Below the pieces are notes generated by a model. The model saw nothing but the letters and a program-made list of their open reading frames with translations. It was not told the origin of the DNA and ran no database searches. Of a DNA stretch of 64,000 nt, positions 10,678 to 21,309 are shown piece by piece. Numbering within the stretch: position 1 is the stretch's first letter; the number at the start of each line of letters is the position of its first letter. Source of the stretch: Staphylotrichum longicolle (lineage: Eukaryota; Ascomycota; Sordariomycetes; Sordariales; Chaetomiaceae). The stretch is taken from contig JAHCVI010000001.1 in NCBI GenBank assembly GCA_019096155.1, forward strand, positions 13,975,243-14,039,242. Reading direction: 5' to 3'. A program made the position numbers and the translations under genes.

Positions 10678-11121
10678 GATGGTGATAAGTCGATAGACTG
10701 TTCAGTCCGACGGCTGCGGGTGTTTCCAGGATACAGCACACCTCAAGGGTCATCTCCGCACTTAGACGTTGGAACAAACAGTCGAAGTCCCCCTTGGTGT
10801 TGGAAGCAAAGAGTTTTTGTCTAACCCGTCAGAAGCATTGCCGGCACGGATTTGTATTGTCCTTTTGGCGGCGACCCCCCGACTTGACAAACAAGCAGCG
10901 GCGTCGACGAAGATTTTGGGGTGCCTGAAACGACGGGCCGAGGGCTGTGCAACGTTCGGGTTGGGCCGCGTGCATGATGATGCCTTGAAGTTGGGCCGCC
11001 TTCAGCGGCCTACCCCGCGTATCCCGCGCACCCCCCGCGCCTCGCCGCCGAGGAACATCAACATGGGTTTTCGCTCTCCCTTCCTGCCCTCCCCATCATC
11101 GAAGCTGATCAGCTTGCTCTG
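10678..11121. promoter_or_regulatory. Divergent promoter region of the NLR/HET-S pair
   Basis: 444 bp separate the start codons of the receptor and the executioner, so both must share this region for transcription start. A C-rich stretch (11006-11050) precedes the HET-S gene. No specific transcription-factor site could be identified with confidence. Confidence 0.5.
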
Positions 11122-12003
11122 ATGGAGCCGTTCGGGATCCTTGCTAGCGCCTTGAGCGTTGCTGGCCTCTTCAACAACTGCGTTGACTGTTTTGAATATA
11201 TCCAGCTGGGCCGCCATTTCGAACGCGACTATGCGACATGTCAGCTGAAACTGGACGTTGCGAAGCTACGGCTGACCCGATGGGGTGAGGCGGTGAAGAT
11301 CAACGACGACCTGCGTTTCCAATCCATCGAGCCGGGCGAAAAGTCGGTGAAATGGGCACAATCGCTCATCAGGCAGATCATCAAGCTCTTCGACTCCGCG
11401 TGGGAAACGTCGAATGAATACGAGCTCGTTACCGACCAGCAGAATTTGGTGGTGTTTGAAGACAAGGATATGAAGCCGGTCGAACGAGCACTGCACAATC
11501 AGATGAAAGTCATGGCCGATCGAAGACTAAAGCGCCACGCTACGAGCCTGTCGAAGAAGATCGCATGGGCTTTGTACGGCAGGAAAAGCCTCGAAAGAAT
11601 CATCGAAGGCATTACCGGGCTTATTGATGGGCTTGAGAAGGCCTTTCCTGCCGAAGTCGAAGCCGTTCGTCACAAATTGGTCGAGATTGAGATTGAAGAG
11701 GTAGAGGACGAAGCGAGCTTGACCGTGCTCAAGGATGCAGCGGTGGGAATTGACACAGCTTTGTCGAATGCCGCTGCGCAGAAGATGAACGCGATTGTGG
11801 GGAGCAATTTTGCCAAGGAGATCAGAACAGAGGACCGTGCAATGGTTCATGTCGGCAATGTGTTCACCGAGACCACTTTGCAACGCGAGGTTCTTATCAG
11901 AGAGCAGACAATCAACGCAGCAGGAACAGTGGTGGCGAAAGGCGAGTCTGGGATTCAAATTGGAAACACATATGGAGGCAATGGTTTTTGGAATCGTTCC
12001 TAA
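11122..12003 (+). CDS. het-S: HET-S protein: HeLo pore-forming domain plus amyloid prion-forming domain
   Basis: 293 residues, one exon; P. anserina HET-S/s has 289. The N-terminal HeLo domain (about 1-222) starts MEPFGILASA and carries the hallmark AGLFNNCVDCFEY; in HET-S this domain inserts its N-terminal helix into the plasma membrane and kills the cell. The C-terminal prion-forming domain contains two pseudo-repeats, R1 (Asn 223 to Asn 246) and R2 (Asn 265 to Asn 282), each ending in hydrophobic-x-hydrophobic-Gly-Asn, then the aromatic cap YGGNGFW (284-290). These build the two-rung beta-solenoid amyloid. Residue 32 is His, at the place of position 33 in P. anserina, where His gives the lytic HET-S behaviour and Pro the prion-capable HET-s behaviour; this copy is therefore predicted to be HET-S type. 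It is divergently paired with the NLR, whose R0 motif matches R1/R2. Identity is sure; allelic type is inferred from one position. Confidence 0.96.
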   Translation: MEPFGILASALSVAGLFNNCVDCFEYIQLGRHFERDYATCQLKLDVAKLRLTRWGEAVKINDDLRFQSIEPGEKSVKWAQSLIRQIIKLFDSAWETSNEYELVTDQQNLVVFEDKDMKPVERALHNQMKVMADRRLKRHATSLSKKIAWALYGRKSLERIIEGITGLIDGLEKAFPAEVEAVRHKLVEIEIEEVEDEASLTVLKDAAVGIDTALSNAAAQKMNAIVGSNFAKEIRTEDRAMVHVGNVFTETTLQREVLIREQTINAAGTVVAKGESGIQIGNTYGGNGFWNRS

Positions 12004-12852
12004 TAGTCTTGGATGTCACGGAATGGCACCAAATGACCCTTTCCCTGCTGCCACATACGCCAGTGTTGCGACCCGGGAATCACCTCGTCCATGTGTCTTG
12101 TCAAGCCTTCCTGGCGTGGGCCGTGGGATTGTGAGGCCGGCAACATCTAGCATCACTTGCCCGCCCGGAGAGTGGAAACAGATAACTGGCAACAGTGTGA
12201 CCTGAAGAGAGAACGTCCTATCCACCTGAGCCCAACCGCATATCGCACCCAGAACCGTCCAGGCAGACGAGGTGATGGGAGCTGAGGAACAAGAGTGGTG
12301 GGGATCGAAGCCTCGCCAGCCATTCGTACCTTATGGATAAGTTTCGGTCATGCTCTCTCCAATACGGTTACCTGCGTAGGTGATTATCTTATGTAGAATA
12401 TATGCAATTATAAGGGATCTGTCTGTGAAAAAGGACAAGTACATCGACTTCCGCTTATGCACCATCTCATCTTCCATTACACTTGATTACAGCCACTTTC
12501 GAATATTGGAACTAGACTTCAAGAATTTCAATACCATACAGCCATCAAATTTTGACTGTACATTGCTTCTCTCAATGTGCTGAATCGTGAAGGCAAGAGA
12601 GGCATATCAAAACGCAGTCTGGCCGAAAGTACTCGGTACTTGGCAGATCACCTGATCCGCCTATCTGCAACTATGACAGGGGGGCCTGTGCGGAGAAGGA
12701 ACACCAGACAGACGGCCAGACACAGGCGATCAGACAACCGTTTCGAATCCAGCTGTTTAAGCTACGAGGACAGTACCTGGCCACAGCTTCACGCCGACTA
12801 ATCCCGAATTCACCTCTCACTGGCCCGCGCGCAACGACAAACCGACGGCACC
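12004..12852. other. Intergenic, 0.85 kb
   Basis: 3' flank of the HET-S gene followed by the promoter of SEC17. 12375-12560 is distinctly AT-rich. No supported gene or structured RNA. Confidence 0.5.
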
Positions 12853-13922
12853 ATGGCTCAAGATCCTCGCGCGCTGGAGCAACAGGTGTGACTTCCTGCA
12901 ACCCCGCGATGCCCCTCGCTCGACCCGCGCTGAACTGTTGGACGCAGGCAAAGAAAACCTTCGAATCCGCGCAGGGGGCCACCAGCGGTTTCGCCAAGCT
13001 TCTCGGCTTTGGCAGCGGGGGAGATAAATATGAACGAGCCGCCGAACTCTACACCGACGCTGCCAACGCTTACAGAGCGCAGAGAATGAGTACGCAACCG
13101 CCCATTGTCATCTCTTTCTCCGGCCTGCGCTGACTCCAAGAACAGACAAGGAATCGGGAAAAGCCCGACTGGAAGCAGCGAGAATTCTCAAGGACAAGCT
13201 CAACCAGCCGCGTGAGGCGGCAACTGCCATGGCCGAAGCTTTCAATATGTTTAGGAAAGAAGACCCTGCGGGGGCCATCGAGTGCATTCAGCAAGCTATT
13301 GGCCTTTTCACGGCGGAGGGTCAATTCCGTCGAGCGGCAACCCATATGGAGAACGCGGCGGAACTGCTGGAGGTGGAGATGGGCGATCGTAAGAAGGCGA
13401 TGGATTTCTACAACCAGGCCGCTCAGTGGTACGAAGACGACAGGGCGCAAGCGTGAGTGAACTCCGGTGCGGCGGAATGGTCGTCCCATGGCTGACGGAA
13501 GTGGCAGGCTGGCGAACAAGCTCTACCTCAAGGAGGCCGACATTGCGGCGCTCGAGGGCGACTACTACAGGGCGGTGGCGAACTATGAGAAGGTGGCCGA
13601 TGCGTCGCTCGAGAATCACCTGATGAAGTACTCGATCAAGGAATACTGGTTGAAGGCCGGGCTCTGCATCCTCGCGACCAAGGATCTGGTCGCCGCCCAT
13701 CGCAACCTGGAGGGGTACAAGCAGAAGGACCCGTCGTTCGCGGGCCAGCGCGAGTGCCAGCTGCTAACGGACCTGATCGAGGCGGTCGAGGCGGGGAACC
13801 AGGAGGCGTTCACCGACAAGCTCTACGCGTATGACCAAATGAGCCGGCTCGACAAGTGGAAGACGGAGATATTGGTTAGGATTAAGAACCAGATTGAGGA
13901 GGCGGATAATGAGTTTTCCTGA
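12853..13922 (+). CDS. SEC17: Alpha-SNAP (Sec17), SNARE disassembly adaptor
   Basis: Four exons: 12853-12885, 12948-13089, 13146-13452, 13508-13922, with introns of 62, 56 and 55 bp, giving 298 residues (yeast Sec17 has 292). The protein is alpha-helical with the family order: an N-terminal KLLGFGSGGDKYERAAELYTDAANAYR, tetratricopeptide-like hairpins (AIECIQQAIGLF, AATHMENAAELLE, AMDFYNQAAQWYE), KLYLKEADIAALEGDYYRA, and the C-terminal SRLDKWKTEILVRIKNQIEE that contacts NSF. It binds SNARE bundles and recruits the NSF/Sec18 ATPase to take them apart after fusion. Exon junctions were set by requiring the conserved sequence to stay in frame; all use GT-AG sites. Confidence 0.95.
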
Positions 13923-14220
13923 GCGGCTGCGTTGTTTGTAGGTTTTGGCGTTCGGTGTTAGAAAGCATAACTGATGGTCTGGATGATTCGAGAAATACAA
14001 ATTGTATAAACAAGATAGATGGCTGGCCTTCGTGGACACCTACCTTTCGGCATTCATCAAGCGCCCACCGCCCACCGCCTGCCAGCCATCCAGCTCGCAC
14101 AACCTTGCCCAACCATCATCGCTAGCAACCACCAGCCTGTTCGCAACATAACCCTCCCGCATCACAACAGACTCGATGATAGCGGACATGGCGGCGTACA
14201 CCGAGTACTCTGTGTAGGTT

Positions 14221-14683
14221 CCAGCCCTTTGTACAGACTTTCATCGACTCTATCGACTCCATCATGTCGCTGCCCATGGTTCTGCTCCACAAAGACTTTG
14301 GGTCCTGCAACATCATGGTCGACAAAGACACATTTCACCTCGTAGGAGTCATCGACTGGGCCGAGGCGGAGGTGTGTCCGTTCGGGCTGAACCTGCATTC
14401 CCTCCAGGAGCTGCCCGGGAAGCTCCATCTCCGCGATGGGTGGACGCGGTACGTGGACTACGACAGCCTGCAGGAAGTATTCTGGAGCACCTTTGAGGAT
14501 GAGATTGGGAGGTTGCGCCAGGCGATCAGGATGGCGAGAGTGTTGGGACTGTTGCTCACTTCTCGCCTGGGAAATGAGCCGATGCCGGTTCCCATCGATG
14601 TTGATGAGCAAGGGCGGTACAATCTGTTGTCGCTCGATGGGTTTCTGATCAACCAGGGAACGAAGTTTGATGGGCTGGAGTGA
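14221..14683 (+). pseudogene. C-terminal remnant of an aminoglycoside-phosphotransferase-like kinase
   Basis: About 150 codons. The segment LHKDFGSCNIMVD holds the catalytic-loop HxDxxxxN pattern and GVIDWAEAE the metal-binding IDW/D motif of the APH/choline-kinase fold, followed by CPFGLNL as in fungal APH-domain proteins. The whole N-lobe (about 200 residues, with the nucleotide-binding part) is missing. Upstream, the frame continues only about 15 codons to 14221, after a TAG that could be a splice acceptor, but the 300 bp back to SEC17 hold no matching exon. I read it as a truncated relic; an expressed short protein starting at 14264 is possible but would lack kinase activity. Confidence 0.65.
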
Positions 14684-14981
14684 GCTGGCATTAAGCTGCC
14701 CCTCTTCTACTTTCAGAGAAATCCATTCTGTACCCAAACTCTCGTTGTGGTGTTGTCGGTTTGTGTTCAAGCAGCACAGCGTTTACCGCAGCCAACCCTG
14801 ACGTTGACATCCACACGATACCACCAAGACTCCAACCCTTATCGCACCCTGCGCGAGGTGGGGTTGATCTTCGATAAGCGATAACACCCAACTTTTTGAT
14901 TCTCCGCTGAAATTTCTCGATTTCCAGACGGCCAGGAGCCTCGACTTGCACGCCAGACGCAGCCAGAGACCGACCGCCAAG
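14684..14981. other. Short intergenic, RRP12 promoter
   Basis: About 300 bp between the kinase relic and RRP12. Nothing else recognised. Confidence 0.4.
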
Positions 14982-17900
14982 ATGGCTTCTCCTTCGTTGA
15001 AAGAGAAGCTGGACAAGATCCGGTCTCCAAATTTGCAGAGCCAGAAGCAGGTGAGTTTTGTGGTTTATTTACTCCTTTTTTCCCAATTTATGCACTTTCC
15101 CTCGGCCGCAATTATCGATAACTGAGCGCATTCTTGCTGCAGACCGCCAGTGTCCTCGAAGGCATCGAGTCCGCCTTCAAGGAGGGCAACACAGAACCCA
15201 CCCCGACTGCCTACTTTGCGGCACTCCTCAGCCTCCTCAGCAACAAGACCCTCACACACCCCGTCGTCTACCTCCTCGATGTCGTGACCCCCTTCGCTCC
15301 CGAGCCCCTCCTAAGGGCCAAGTTCACCCAGATTCTCACCCTCCTCGCCCCGGTTCTGGGCCAGCCCGATGCCGACGCGCCCCTGATCAGAAGCTCAATT
15401 GGCTGCTTGGAGAGCCTGTTGCTGGCCCAAGATGCTGCCGCATGGGAGATGAGCGCTGCCGTCGTCGGCCCCATGCGCGCCGCCGGCGGTCTGCTGAGCT
15501 TCTCGCTCGACCCTCGCCCCAAGGTGCGCAAGAGGGCCCAGGAAGCGCTGAGGAAGGTCCTGAAGAACCCACCTCCAAGCCCGTCCCTCGACCACCCGGC
15601 CGCTGCCATGTGCGCCGAGACCGCCATCATGAGCCTGAAGGCGCTGGCCGAGAAGACGGCGCAGTTGAGGAAAGAGAAGAAGGGATCTGAGGCCGTGCAC
15701 GACCCGGAGTTGATTCACGCTCTGCAGCTGGTCAAGACTGTTGCGTCGGCAAGCGGCGGGTGGCCCAGCAAGAAGATCGAGTCGCTGTGCGAGCTGCTCC
15801 TCGGCATCGCGCGGTCCGGAAACGAGCACATGAGCATGGCCGTATTTGACATTTTCGAGATGATTTTTGAAGGGATGGCGGACGAGGTTGCGTCCTCTAA
15901 GCTGCCGAGGTTGATCGAAATCATCAAGGAGCTGCGCCCCGCACCGAACGATACCCAGCTGCTCCCTCCGTGGATCGCCATTCTCTCCAGAGCATACGAC
16001 GTTGCAGCACAAATATCGCCCGAGGAGACCTTCCAGGAGTTGTTGGAGCCGTTCAACATGGTGGCTGGGTATCTCGAGTCCGCGGCCAAGAATATTCGGA
16101 TCTCTGCCTCGGAGTGTCTGGTTTCGTTCATGGCGAACTGTGTCCCGCGGCAGGTGCTGGTCGACCCCTCAATATACGACGAGAAGGTCATCCAGCAACT
16201 TGTGAATACTGTGGAGAGCCTTCTTACCGTCAAGTATCAAGCGGCGTGGCTCGAGACGTTCAACGTCATTGGGGCCATGTTTGACGCGCTGCGTTGGAGA
16301 GCGGCTCCTTACCTTCTCGCGATCACGAAGAACATCGGCGAGATGCGCGGCAATGATTCGTTTACGGGAAAGCAGGAGGCGGATGAGGTGCTTGGGAAGG
16401 CCATCCGTGCCATGGGGCCTGAGGCGGTGCTGGGCGTCTTGCCCCTGAATCTGGCTAAGCCGGTCAAGGGCCAGCCGGGTCGGGCGTGGATGCTTCCGCT
16501 TCTGCGTGACTACACGTCTCACACCAACCTTGCCCACTTCAAGACCGAGTTTGTGCCTTTGAGCGCCGCCATGTTCCAGCGGGTTCTGGACCACGGTGCT
16601 GCTGCCAAGACGATGGAGGTCAAGATTTTTGAAACCGTGGTCCAGCAAATCTGGTCGATTCTCCCAGGCTACTGCGATCTGCCGCTGGACCTCGTGGAGG
16701 CTTTTGACAAGGAGTTTGCCGAGATGTTGACGACGTTGCTCTACGAGCAGGTCGAAATGCGGTTGGACGTCTGCCGCGCTCTCAAGGCCCTTGTGGAGTC
16801 TAACCAGGCCGTTGCCACGGCCACGGACGAAGAGGACCCGGCGTTGCAAACCAGAGTCAGCAAGGAGGACGCGCAAAGGAACCTCGAGTACCTCGGGACC
16901 ACGTTCGCCGCCGATTTTCTCGCTGTGCTCTTCAATGTTTACAGCACCACCTTGCCCCAGAAGCGCGGCCCAGTTTTGCAGACCATCAACTCATACCTCA
17001 GCATCATCCCCCCGGCACGGCTGATGGAGACTTTCGATCTCGTTTGCGAAAAGCTTGCCGCAGCTCTCCAAGAACCTGTCGAGAAGCCCAAGAACCAACA
17101 GAGCGGCGAACAGGTGCCTTCGACCGCCCACACGCTTATGGACCTCGTCGTCACTATGTCGATCTACCTGCCCCGGGAGAGCTTCGAGGCTCTGTTCAAG
17201 ATTGCGTCTCTCGTTGTTTTCAAGGATGACGATCCGCAACTCCAGAAGAAGGCTTACAAGATGATTCCGAGGCTGGCTGACTCGGAAACTGGCAAGGCGG
17301 CCATTGAGCAGAGGCACACCGAGCTCCAAGCACTCATTCTGTCCAGCACAGAGAAGGTGTCTGCGCCCGCGAGGCGGGAGCGTCTTGCTGCGATCACCGC
17401 TCTGATTCCTTTTATTCCCGATACTTCTCTCCACTTCATTCCTTCCGTCCTCTCCGAGGTCGTCATCAGCTGCAAGGAGAACAATGAGAAGGCCCGGACC
17501 ACAGCTTTCGACCTGCTCGTCCTCATGGGCCACACAATGGTTGCTGCGGACGGAGCAGTCATCGACAACAGCAAGGTCCCGCACATGCCCAAGGATGCGC
17601 CCCCGGCGAAGGCCTCCATCGAGGAGTACTTCACCATGGTCAGCGCCGGTCTCGCGGGCAGCACACCCCACATGATCTCGGCCTCCATCACCGCCATCAC
17701 CCGCGTCCTCTACGAGTTCCGGGAGCTGGTCAGCACCGAGACCATGTCAGACCTGGTGCAGACCATGGACCTCTTCCTGACGTCCAACAACCGCGAGATT
17801 GTGAAGAGCGTGCTCGGCTTCGTCAAGGTGTGCGTCATCAGCCTGCCGACCGAGCTCATGCTCCCGCGCCTGCCGACGCTCATCCCCAACGTCATGGTTT

Positions 17901-18838
17901 GGAGCCACGAGCACAAGGGCCACTTCCGCGCCAAGGTCAAGCACATCCTCGAGCGCATGGTCCGCCGCTTTGGCGTCGACCTCGTTAACAAGAACTGCCC
18001 CGAGGCCGACCGCAAGCTCATCACCAACATTCGCAAGACCAAGGAGCGCAACAAGCGCAAGAAGGACGCCGCCAAGGACGGTGCGGCCGGCGACGAGTCC
18101 GACGCCGAGGAGACGGGCCGCCGCAAGAGCCGCTTCGAGAGCGAGTACGACCAGGCCCTCTACAGCAGCGACGATGAGTCGGAGCACTCGCACTCGGACG
18201 ACTCGGACGTCGAGATGACGGGCCGCCGGCAGAAACGCCGCGGCGCCGCCCAAAAGGGCGGCAGCGCGTACATCCTCGAAGACGAGGACGAGCCTCTCGA
18301 TCTGCTCGACCGCAACGCCCTGGCCAACATCTCGACGACCAAGCCCGGCAAGCCGCGGAGCGCCGCTGGCCGGAAGACCAAGGCTAAGACGGACCTGGAC
18401 GGCAAGCTGATCCTGGGTGGCGGGGATGACGACGAGGGGGCTATGGACGTCGACATCCCGGCCGCGGAGGCGAGGAGGAGAGCGGCGTCGGCGCGTATGT
18501 GGCCGCGCTGCGGGGCAAGGATGTCCCACGCCGTGGCCTGAGGGGCAAGCTCAAGTGGAATCGGGGCCGGAAGAACGGGGAGGGGGATGATGATAGCGAT
18601 GACGGGATGGATGTCGATGAGGGCCGCGGCGAAGGCGTTTAGGGATAATAAGAGGGGGAATGAGCGCCGGCGAGGCGGAGACGGCAGGGGAGGGAGGGGA
18701 GGAGGAGGAAGGGGGGGTGCGCGAGGGAGGGGTGGCAAGGGCGGGATTGCGGCTGCTGCTGGGAGGAGGGGATTGGGACAGGAGAGGAGGAGGGGCCCGG
18801 CGACACAGGGAGCCAGGGTCAATAAGGGGAGGTCATGA
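14982..18838 (+). CDS. RRP12: RRP12, ribosomal RNA processing and ribosome export HEAT-repeat protein
   Basis: Exon 1 (14982-15050) gives 23 residues starting MASPSLKEKLDKIRSP; a 92-bp intron follows (15051-15142). Exon 2 runs from 15143. It encodes a long HEAT-repeat protein of the NUC173 family, which in yeast binds pre-40S and pre-60S particles and supports their maturation and export. Landmarks: LEYLGTTFAADFLAVLFNVYSTT, LIPFIPDTSLHFIPSVLSEVVI, EHKGHFRAKVKHILERMVRRFG, then an acidic, Lys/Arg-rich C-terminal tail. The main frame stops at 18541, but the conserved tail GVGAYVAALRGKDV and AKAFRDNKR, then an RGG-rich end to 18838, continue in shifted frames: a base seems missing near 18470 and a G extra in 18621-18623. 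With both corrected, the product is about 1254 residues, near the usual length. The tail shifts look like sequence errors. Confidence 0.93.
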
Positions 18839-19198
18839 TTGGGATTGGCATTCGTTGTGGGAGACTTGGGGCTCATGGGTGATATGTTTTTTGTCTTTTG
18901 GTGTTGAGGTCGGCTAAAACGGGTCCTGAACTGGGGTTGAGAGTTTGTGACGAATACTAGTTCATGTTTAGTGAGATGCTTGTGGTATTGCGAATTGCAT
19001 GTGAAGTTGCAATGCCAGATAAGAAGGGTCTTGAGCCTTGCTGCATGCGGTTGCCGTTTATAGGTGGTCACCTTGTATGGTCGGTTGGTCAACAAAAACA
19101 GCACAGTGGTTGAAGGACTCCCCCGGACCAACCGAACGCGCGCTCGCACGTGCGTCGCAAATATGCGCCAACAACGCACGTTCTTCAGGCGCATATAG
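18839..19198. other. Intergenic, 360 bp
   Basis: 3' flank of RRP12 and promoter of the first FHA-kinase gene. Nothing else recognised. Confidence 0.4.
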
Positions 19199-20920
19199 AT
19201 GGCTTTGACAGATTACGCTGTCGGCGGACGCAGAGTTGCCCTGTCGGATCTCATTTTTGCCTTTACTGTCTCGTGCCTTGACAAAGGAATAGTCGGGTCC
19301 TTCATCAAAGACAATGCATCTCGCATCGGCGAGGTCTGGGACGGCGCCGAAGACAAGTGGTTGGACCTCTCGGGGCCTTCGGACCCTACTGTTGTCCTCA
19401 CCTTTTCTAACCCCCCGGGACAGTCGCGCTCTCACTTTGTCCTCGGCCGCGACCCGGACTCCTGCGATGTGGTAGTCTCCGCGGCGCCGACCGTCAGCAG
19501 GGAGCATCTCAGGTTTGGCTTTGACGGGGAGGAGATTGCCCTGGACGACGTCTCGTCGTTTGGAACAGAGCTCACTCTCGGCGAAGGCGAGAAGCCCAAA
19601 CAGACACGTCCAACGCCTGGCGCGCCGTTCAAGTGCGTTCTGTTTCGGGGACGCAAGATCACCCTGGCGATTGCGAACGTCAAGTTCCAATTCACGCTCC
19701 CTCGTCGTCAGGGTCCTGGGCTGGAGGAGTACCGCTGGCAGCGTGATGCGTTTCTGGCTCGCTGTTCCAGGGGCGGGCTTTCCAGGGGCGGGATCCCCTT
19801 GCGACCTTACCATCGGGACGAGTGGAAACCCCTGTACACGTTTCAGCACAAGCTCGGAGAAGGCGGGTTTGGCACCGTGTACAAGGTGCGCCGCGAGCGG
19901 GACGGCGCCGTCTTTGCCGCGAAACGGCTCCGCGAGCGGGACGGGCGCCAGAGCGACAGCCTCGTCAACGAGATGAGGGCACTGCGGCGTCTGGAACATG
20001 AACGTGTCGTCGAGTATGTGGACTGGTACGAAGACAGCATTCCACACAGGAGCGTCCTGGTGATGGAGTATTGCCCGTGCGGCAGTCTCGAGGACATGTT
20101 GATCAACCTACGGCGCGCTTCTTCTCCACGGGTTGAGGCCGCTGCGTTCACACATCGCAGGATTGCCATCATCCTCAAACAGGTGGCCGAGGGCTTGGCC
20201 TACCTCCACAGCGAGCGCATCACACATCGGGACCTGAAGCCAGCCAACATCCTCGTGCGCCAACGTCAGCCTCTGTCCCTCGTCCTTGGTGACTTTGGCC
20301 TGGCCAAAATCCACGAAAAGGACCAGCCGTCGTGGATGGACACAAGATGCGGGACAGAGTCGCACAGCGCCCCCGAGATGCACAGCACGGCCCCGTACAG
20401 CAGAGCAGTCGACATCTGGGCACTTGGGGTCGTGGGCATCCAGATGTTGAGGGTTGAGGAGGAGGTGTCAATGAATCCGAGGGGAAGAGGTATCCGCGAG
20501 TCCTATCCAAAGGACGTAGTCAAGAGGGCGGAGGCCATGTCCATGTTGAACAGGCACCCCCAGCCGCTGCTTGCCCTGATCAGAAACATGCTGGCGTCTG
20601 AGCCCTCGGATCGTCCGTCGGCGGCCGTGTTCGTCGCCGAGGCGAGCAACCTGATCGCTCTCAACTCCTGGGGCCTCGGTATTGCCAGAAACCGGGGTGT
20701 CCTCACGTCTGCCGTACAACCGCCGGTGCCGGAGTTTGAAGACCGACCGGCTCACTCGGACACGGTCCGGTCGGACGCGCTCCAGCATTACCTGGAAGAG
20801 CCCGTCGTGGAGGGGTCTCCGTCACGCAAGAGGGGTGCAGACAACCTCGGAGATTCATCAGAATCCGGGGCAGGGGCACCCTCACGCAAGATACGTAGAA
20901 TCGACGAGCTTGAGCATTAG
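19199..20920 (+). CDS. FHA-domain Ser/Thr protein kinase (Chk2/Rad53-like architecture), copy A
   Basis: 573 residues, one exon. An N-terminal helical stretch (1-60) is followed by an FHA domain (about 64-165) with the phosphothreonine-binding set intact: GRDP (Arg 84), SREH (Ser 100, His 103) and DDVSSFGTEL. The kinase domain (about 213-490) has the glycine loop LGEGGFGTVYKV, Lys 242 in FAAKRL, HRDLKPAN (Asp 345), DFGLAK (Asp 365) and APE (391-393), so it should be active. The C-terminal tail ends in a basic KRGADNL...KIRRIDELEH. FHA-kinase order recalls Chk2/Rad53, but the N-terminal block and the lack of an SQ/TQ cluster separate it from the true checkpoint kinase; such FHA kinases are expanded in filamentous fungi. 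A convergent paralogue lies 389 bp downstream. Substrates are unknown. Confidence 0.88.
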   Translation: MALTDYAVGGRRVALSDLIFAFTVSCLDKGIVGSFIKDNASRIGEVWDGAEDKWLDLSGPSDPTVVLTFSNPPGQSRSHFVLGRDPDSCDVVVSAAPTVSREHLRFGFDGEEIALDDVSSFGTELTLGEGEKPKQTRPTPGAPFKCVLFRGRKITLAIANVKFQFTLPRRQGPGLEEYRWQRDAFLARCSRGGLSRGGIPLRPYHRDEWKPLYTFQHKLGEGGFGTVYKVRRERDGAVFAAKRLRERDGRQSDSLVNEMRALRRLEHERVVEYVDWYEDSIPHRSVLVMEYCPCGSLEDMLINLRRASSPRVEAAAFTHRRIAIILKQVAEGLAYLHSERITHRDLKPANILVRQRQPLSLVLGDFGLAKIHEKDQPSWMDTRCGTESHSAPEMHSTAPYSRAVDIWALGVVGIQMLRVEEEVSMNPRGRGIRESYPKDVVKRAEAMSMLNRHPQPLLALIRNMLASEPSDRPSAAVFVAEASNLIALNSWGLGIARNRGVLTSAVQPPVPEFEDRPAHSDTVRSDALQHYLEEPVVEGSPSRKRGADNLGDSSESGAGAPSRKIRRIDELEH

Positions 20921-21309
20921 TATGTCATCTTTCTTCCCGCTCTCTCCGTGTTGGTCTTCCTTCTTTGCGGCAAAGCAACTGACACCAAGGGGCAGTCTCC
21001 AATGAACAGAACCAGACTAAGCCGGATAGCGCATTGAGAGGACGGCCATCGGAAAGAAAGCTGGAGACATGCACGCTTGTTCTGAAAGAATATTATAAAG
21101 GACAAGGATATATAGGTCCTGTCAACCCCTGTTGTCGTATTATTCCAATTCCGACCAGCACTTTCACCCCTTATTCCCCTTTTGTTTACTTGACACGGGC
21201 CGTTGCTATGGGACTGTTAGGATGTGAACAAATGTCAATTTCAAAAGAAGACACATAGAATGGGAAACATGCCTCTCTTGCAACAAGCTAAATCTTCTTC
21301 CCGTCATCG
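20921..21309. other. Intergenic between convergent kinase genes
   Basis: 389 bp of shared 3' flanking sequence, moderately AT-rich near 21080-21270. No other feature. Confidence 0.4.

Noticed and set aside
17747..18529. 260-codon antisense frame over the end of RRP12
   Set aside because: Shadow of the GC-rich coding strand, low-complexity Val/Ala/Leu product.
18469..18838. RRP12 ending early at 18541, with a separate downstream gene
   Set aside because: The downstream RGG-rich segment and GVGAYVAALRGKDV fit the normal RRP12 tail; two compensating one-base shifts explain it better.
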